A model generated the notes under the pieces. That model did not search any database. It saw nothing but the letters and a program-made list of their open reading frames with translations, and was not told where the DNA came from. From positions 496,001 to 560,000 of the forward strand of contig JAYKYS010000005.1 in assembly GCA_036924285.1 (NCBI GenBank): a stretch of 64,000 nucleotides of DNA, written 5' to 3'. Numbering within the stretch: the stretch's first letter is position 1; each line of letters opens with the position of its first letter. The stretch comes from Asterella californica (taxonomy: Eukaryota; Streptophyta; Marchantiopsida; Marchantiales; Aytoniaceae). Shown here one piece after another: positions 60,737-64,000 of this stretch. The translations under genes were made by a program, and so were the position numbers.

Positions 60737-61570
60737 TCTGACTACTCCAAGCTCGCGTCCTGCAGAAGCTCCCCACCCATTCAATCAACTGTAACCTTTC
60801 GTCCACTCACTACCCTTCTGTGTCTACGCATTACACTCGTGTCTTTCTTTACACTCATCTCACTAGAACTGCATTTGAACAGTTCTTGACACCAGCAACA
60901 CCTTGTCACAATGTGTGAAACTATGTACAGGAGAGCTTACCGGGCCTTTGGCACTAATTGCAGTGTACGTTATACACAATTCCAGCGCGCCCCCTTTGCA
61001 TATCGCACTGCAGAAGCACTACCGTAGAGCGCAAGACCGGAAACACCATCCAAGGATTCCAAGCGAAGAAAGCACTACCCATCGGGCAAAATCAACGACA
61101 GTATGAAACTTAACAGTGTACAGCACACGGCTCGGTCATTTCGCTGACGATTCGTGCATTTAACTGGGGCCGTTTATAACCCGATCATTTACAAGGACGC
61201 GATGTCACGAGAATTTGAATGAACATTACTATTAGTCTGGTATTCTAGATTAGGCCGTAACTTCAACGAGGTATATACACTATCCCTCGATAATGCACGC
61301 CCGGAACTGCAATTTCCCCATAATTGCAAGTATTTTCTTACTCTAATTTTGCACTTGATCATTTCCCGTTAACTGCAAACTTCGTGTGTACCACCGTAGC
61401 TACACTTCGATTCGCTTAACTGGAATCCCGAAATTTTTATATTCTGTATGTTTTGAATTACAAAATATTTGCTAAAACCTTACACGTCCTACAGAAAAAT
61501 GACTCATTCATAATTCTTCAGATAGAGTATGATATGGATTTGGATCATTAGATATTTGACGTTTCAAGCC
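60737..61570. other. upstream region of NUP85
   Basis: Presumed promoter and 5' leader of NUP85, with TC-rich segments near 60,780-60,870 on the plus strand. A plus-strand frame at 60,903-61,106 has no recognisable motif. From 61,400 on the sequence is AT-rich. Confidence 0.4.
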
Positions 61571-61574
61571 TGGT

Positions 61575-61934
61575 GTGAATAAATAAGCATCCCCCACGAC
61601 CAGTGAATTTCGTTTTCTCTTATCAGAAAATGTGTAAATGTTATAAAAATATTTTATAATAAATTATAATAAATTATTAAATTAATTTATAAACAATATA
61701 GGTTAAACTTCTCGGAGTAGCCAACTCATCCGAATATAAACCATAAGTGGAGTCCGGGCCGATGCGTTGCTGAGAAGATAAGTCTGAGGTCTCTATTCTC
61801 AAAGCGCTCCGTCTGATGAAAACATTAATATATGTTCTAACCCTTCCCGCTGTAAAGATTAAAATATATATTATATATGTTTTAATATATGTTTTAAGTG
61901 TACATGAGGTGAATAAATAAGCAGATAAGGTATG
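61575..61934 (+). repeat. short structured repeat, copy C
   Basis: Same order of blocks as 19,342-19,690: TTTCGTTTTCTCTTATC, TATAAAAATATTTTATAAT, a CTTCTCGGAGTAGCC core, CCATAAGTGGAGTC, GATGCGTTGCTG and TTCTAACCCTTCCCGC. The right edge keeps AAGTGTACATGAGGTGAATA, but the partner arm of the hairpin is lost. GTGAATAAATAAGCA stands exactly at both ends, which looks like a 15-bp target duplication. Confidence 0.6.
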
Positions 61935-62164
61935 AGTATAAAACCTCTAAACGGACAAAAAAATGGATCACGTCCCCCTTCAGCAAACAAACTCTGTCGA
62001 GGATAAAAGTCTTGTATCATATAATTACGTTCGCTCCAAGTACTGTACATGTTAAAGCTGAACTTTGTTGCAACAATTTCATTTTGTCCACATCTATCTT
62101 TTGAACCCAAAAGTGATTGAACCATTCTCACACAAGAGAGATAAACAAAATCATTAGTTGGTCC

Positions 62165-62260
62165 GTCCGACTACCGTTTTTTGAAATTTAAACCCGAAAC
62201 TGAGACAACCCTGCTACGTAGGAGGTATTGTACCCACAACGAGGATCTAACGGTAAATAG
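62165..62260 (-). repeat. candidate tRNA-derived SINE head
   Basis: On the minus strand GTTAGATCCTCGTTGTGGG is followed, after ACCTCCTACG and CAGGGTTGTCTCAG, by TTTCGGGTTTAAATTTC, a B-box-like element at 62,195-62,183. The order fits the head of a SINE. No intact tRNA fold could be drawn. Confidence 0.25.
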
Positions 62261-62805
62261 TTAGTATATTTGATTGATTTTAAGTTTATTGTTTCGTCAC
62301 CATAAGAATAGGAAAAATATCATCTGCTTTACATCTTAAGATTATACAAGCAACAACCCACAGTTTGTTTTAAGATCTTTATTAATTTCAACTTTTATCT
62401 TTTGTTGAATCAAACACGGCAGTTTAAAATAAATATTACGTGTTTTCAGTATTTTTTTAAAATAATCTGCTTTGTTTTACTAAGCTTACATTCTGACATT
62501 TACAAGCAGTCCACTGAACATTGTGACATTGACTCAAACTTATCGTTAGATTCAAAAATATCTCAACATAGAATCGCTCATTACTTTGAGCGGGAACTTT
62601 TAAGAGCGAAATGAAGTGTGGAAATAGACAAACCTCCCTTTCTCCGTCATCATGCTGCACCGTTGGATCATGTCTCGCACTCTTGTTCCATCGTGAGGTT
62701 TTTCTCATTTATCCCTTACTACTATTGTAATATTACACTTATAGAATTTTAGATAGATGCAATCATTTCGGGTATTCATGAAATATTGCACTTATCGAGA
62801 GACGA

Positions 62806-62831
62806 TTGTTACCATGGTGGAGATGCTCCAA
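62806..62831. repeat. single GAGCATCTCCACC-type terminus
   Basis: ACCATGGTGGAGATGCTCC is the inverse of GGAGCATCTCCACCATGG. This matches the ends of the MITE at 35,819-36,081, so it may be the right end of another copy. The left end was not found. Confidence 0.4.
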
Positions 62832-62839
62832 GTAACAAC

Positions 62840-64000
62840 ATGAACCGCTAACGATATTAATTCGCTCTTATTCTTATTCACTCTTCAGAGGCGTGCATCT
62901 TCACCCTTTACATCTTGCAGAAGGGTTTGATTATAGATTACAATAATATTTCTTTAAAAAAAACTATTTCTAAAAGTTCTAATTGACTTTAGTACAGCTT
63001 GACATCCCGTCATACAATTTGTTTCTTTAATTTTTAGCCCAGTGTATAAAAGTTAACGAATACAATTTTTGTAGAACCGACAACCTTGCGAGCAGACTTT
63101 ATAACTTCTACCGTTAGACTGTCTTCATAAAACTTTGTTTCCCTCGTATGAACTATCGTTGTGCTTTCATGAACTGTGTGAACGAAATTGTACGAGAGAA
63201 CGAGATCGCAAACAAAATACCATAGAAGTTAAAAGATTATTGTATTATCAAGAAACTGTTTTCTCGTCAATTCTCGACTCTCTACCACATCACAACCAGT
63301 GAAACTAACAAATTTCACTCCTCAATCATTATGATATAGTACAAACGGTTAGTAGATAGACCAAAGACCAAAATCTTTCATTAGATACATTTTTATTGCT
63401 CAAATCTCTATCCAGATTCCAACAGAGACTGAATAATTCATCAATGCAGTGTAAAGAGATATCTCAATGCTATAATCAACTTATTGCACAATGATCGAAC
63501 TATTCTTGATAAGAATAAATAAGATAATTCTTATTTATTAAATATAAGAATAAAGTTTTGATAAACATCAAAAAACTGGGAAGACCAAAATATCGAGATA
63601 CATGGAGAGCAAAAGTGCTAAAATAAATAGATGTTTAGGAAAAAAGATAAAGATTGTAGCTATTTAAAAGTTACTATGTGATGTAGTGATTGACATGTCA
63701 AAGATAAGAGATAAGATTGCTGTTAGAAACATTATGTGTTGTGGTGGCTTACACGTCTTTTATATAATTAGTTACTTTGGATGAGACATGCGAGTGGGTG
63801 ACCCCTTTACCACAAAGACATCAGTTATGAGAAAATGATATTACTTTTTTATTGTGATTAATTTATGACCAAACCTTTCTCCCAAGAGAGTCTGCACATT
63901 TGCTTCTTCATCGTCGATAGAGGTGAATATGCATGCTGCATGAACTTCTGGGAACTTTTATTTGCTTTTTGTTATCAGAGAATTATATGAGTGTTAAATA
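62840..64000. other. AT-rich right edge
   Basis: AT-rich with no recognised gene. At 63,905-63,950 AGGTGAATATGCATGCTGCA and GGGAACTTTTATTTGC form the inverse of the edge phrase seen near 14,470-14,510 and 22,570-22,610. This suggests that another structured repeat begins here and may continue beyond the window. Confidence 0.45.

Overview
This is a nuclear window from a eukaryote with spliced genes, almost certainly a green-lineage (streptophyte) plant. The evidence is a plant-type TOM6, a NUP85 and a plant nuclear-speckle-type RRM protein, a plant telomere-type TTTAGGG stretch, a MITE with GAGCACCTCCA-type ends, and decayed Ty3/gypsy elements. A non-flowering plant such as a bryophyte is a guess, not a result. 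No bacterial operon, CRISPR array, rRNA gene or intact tRNA was seen.

Four host genes are convincingly readable. (1) An RRM protein on the minus strand, 9,474-13,164, with six exons and 299 aa. (2) A PDCD2L/TYPP-family ribosome-biogenesis protein on the plus strand, 26,522-29,870, with eight exons and 413 aa. (3) TOM6, a 56-aa subunit of the mitochondrial import receptor, on the plus strand, 36,464-36,634, in one exon. (4) NUP85, a scaffold subunit of the nuclear pore Y-complex, on the minus strand, 51,955-60,736, with about 19 exons and 731 aa. In all three spliced genes every exon phase closes exactly and the total length is a multiple of three, which strongly supports the models. NUP85 needs three GC-AG introns and probably one 16-nt micro-exon. 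A possible fifth gene may run off the left edge on the minus strand, but I could not identify it.

The space between genes is repeat-rich. From 39,845 to 49,614 lies an old, stop-riddled Ty3/gypsy element in minus orientation. It has an LTR pair of about 495 bp, a purine tract, gag zinc knuckle, DHGS-type protease, RT, RNase H broken by an insertion of about 2.3 kb, and integrase. It abuts the 5' end of a second, plus-strand gypsy element with a tRNA-Asp-type primer site and gag remnants. Between 19 and 26 kb, and again at 61.6 kb, there are small structured repeats: one family of about 350 bp in three copies, plus many hairpins sharing an AACCCT...AGGGTT core. Degenerate tandem arrays lie at 34.2 kb, 39.2 kb and inside NUP85 intron 1. 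A decayed coding-like region of unknown family lies at 15.1-17.9 kb.

The four genes do not form a pathway. They are housekeeping functions (RNA binding, ribosome assembly, protein import, nuclear transport) scattered as islands among transposon debris.
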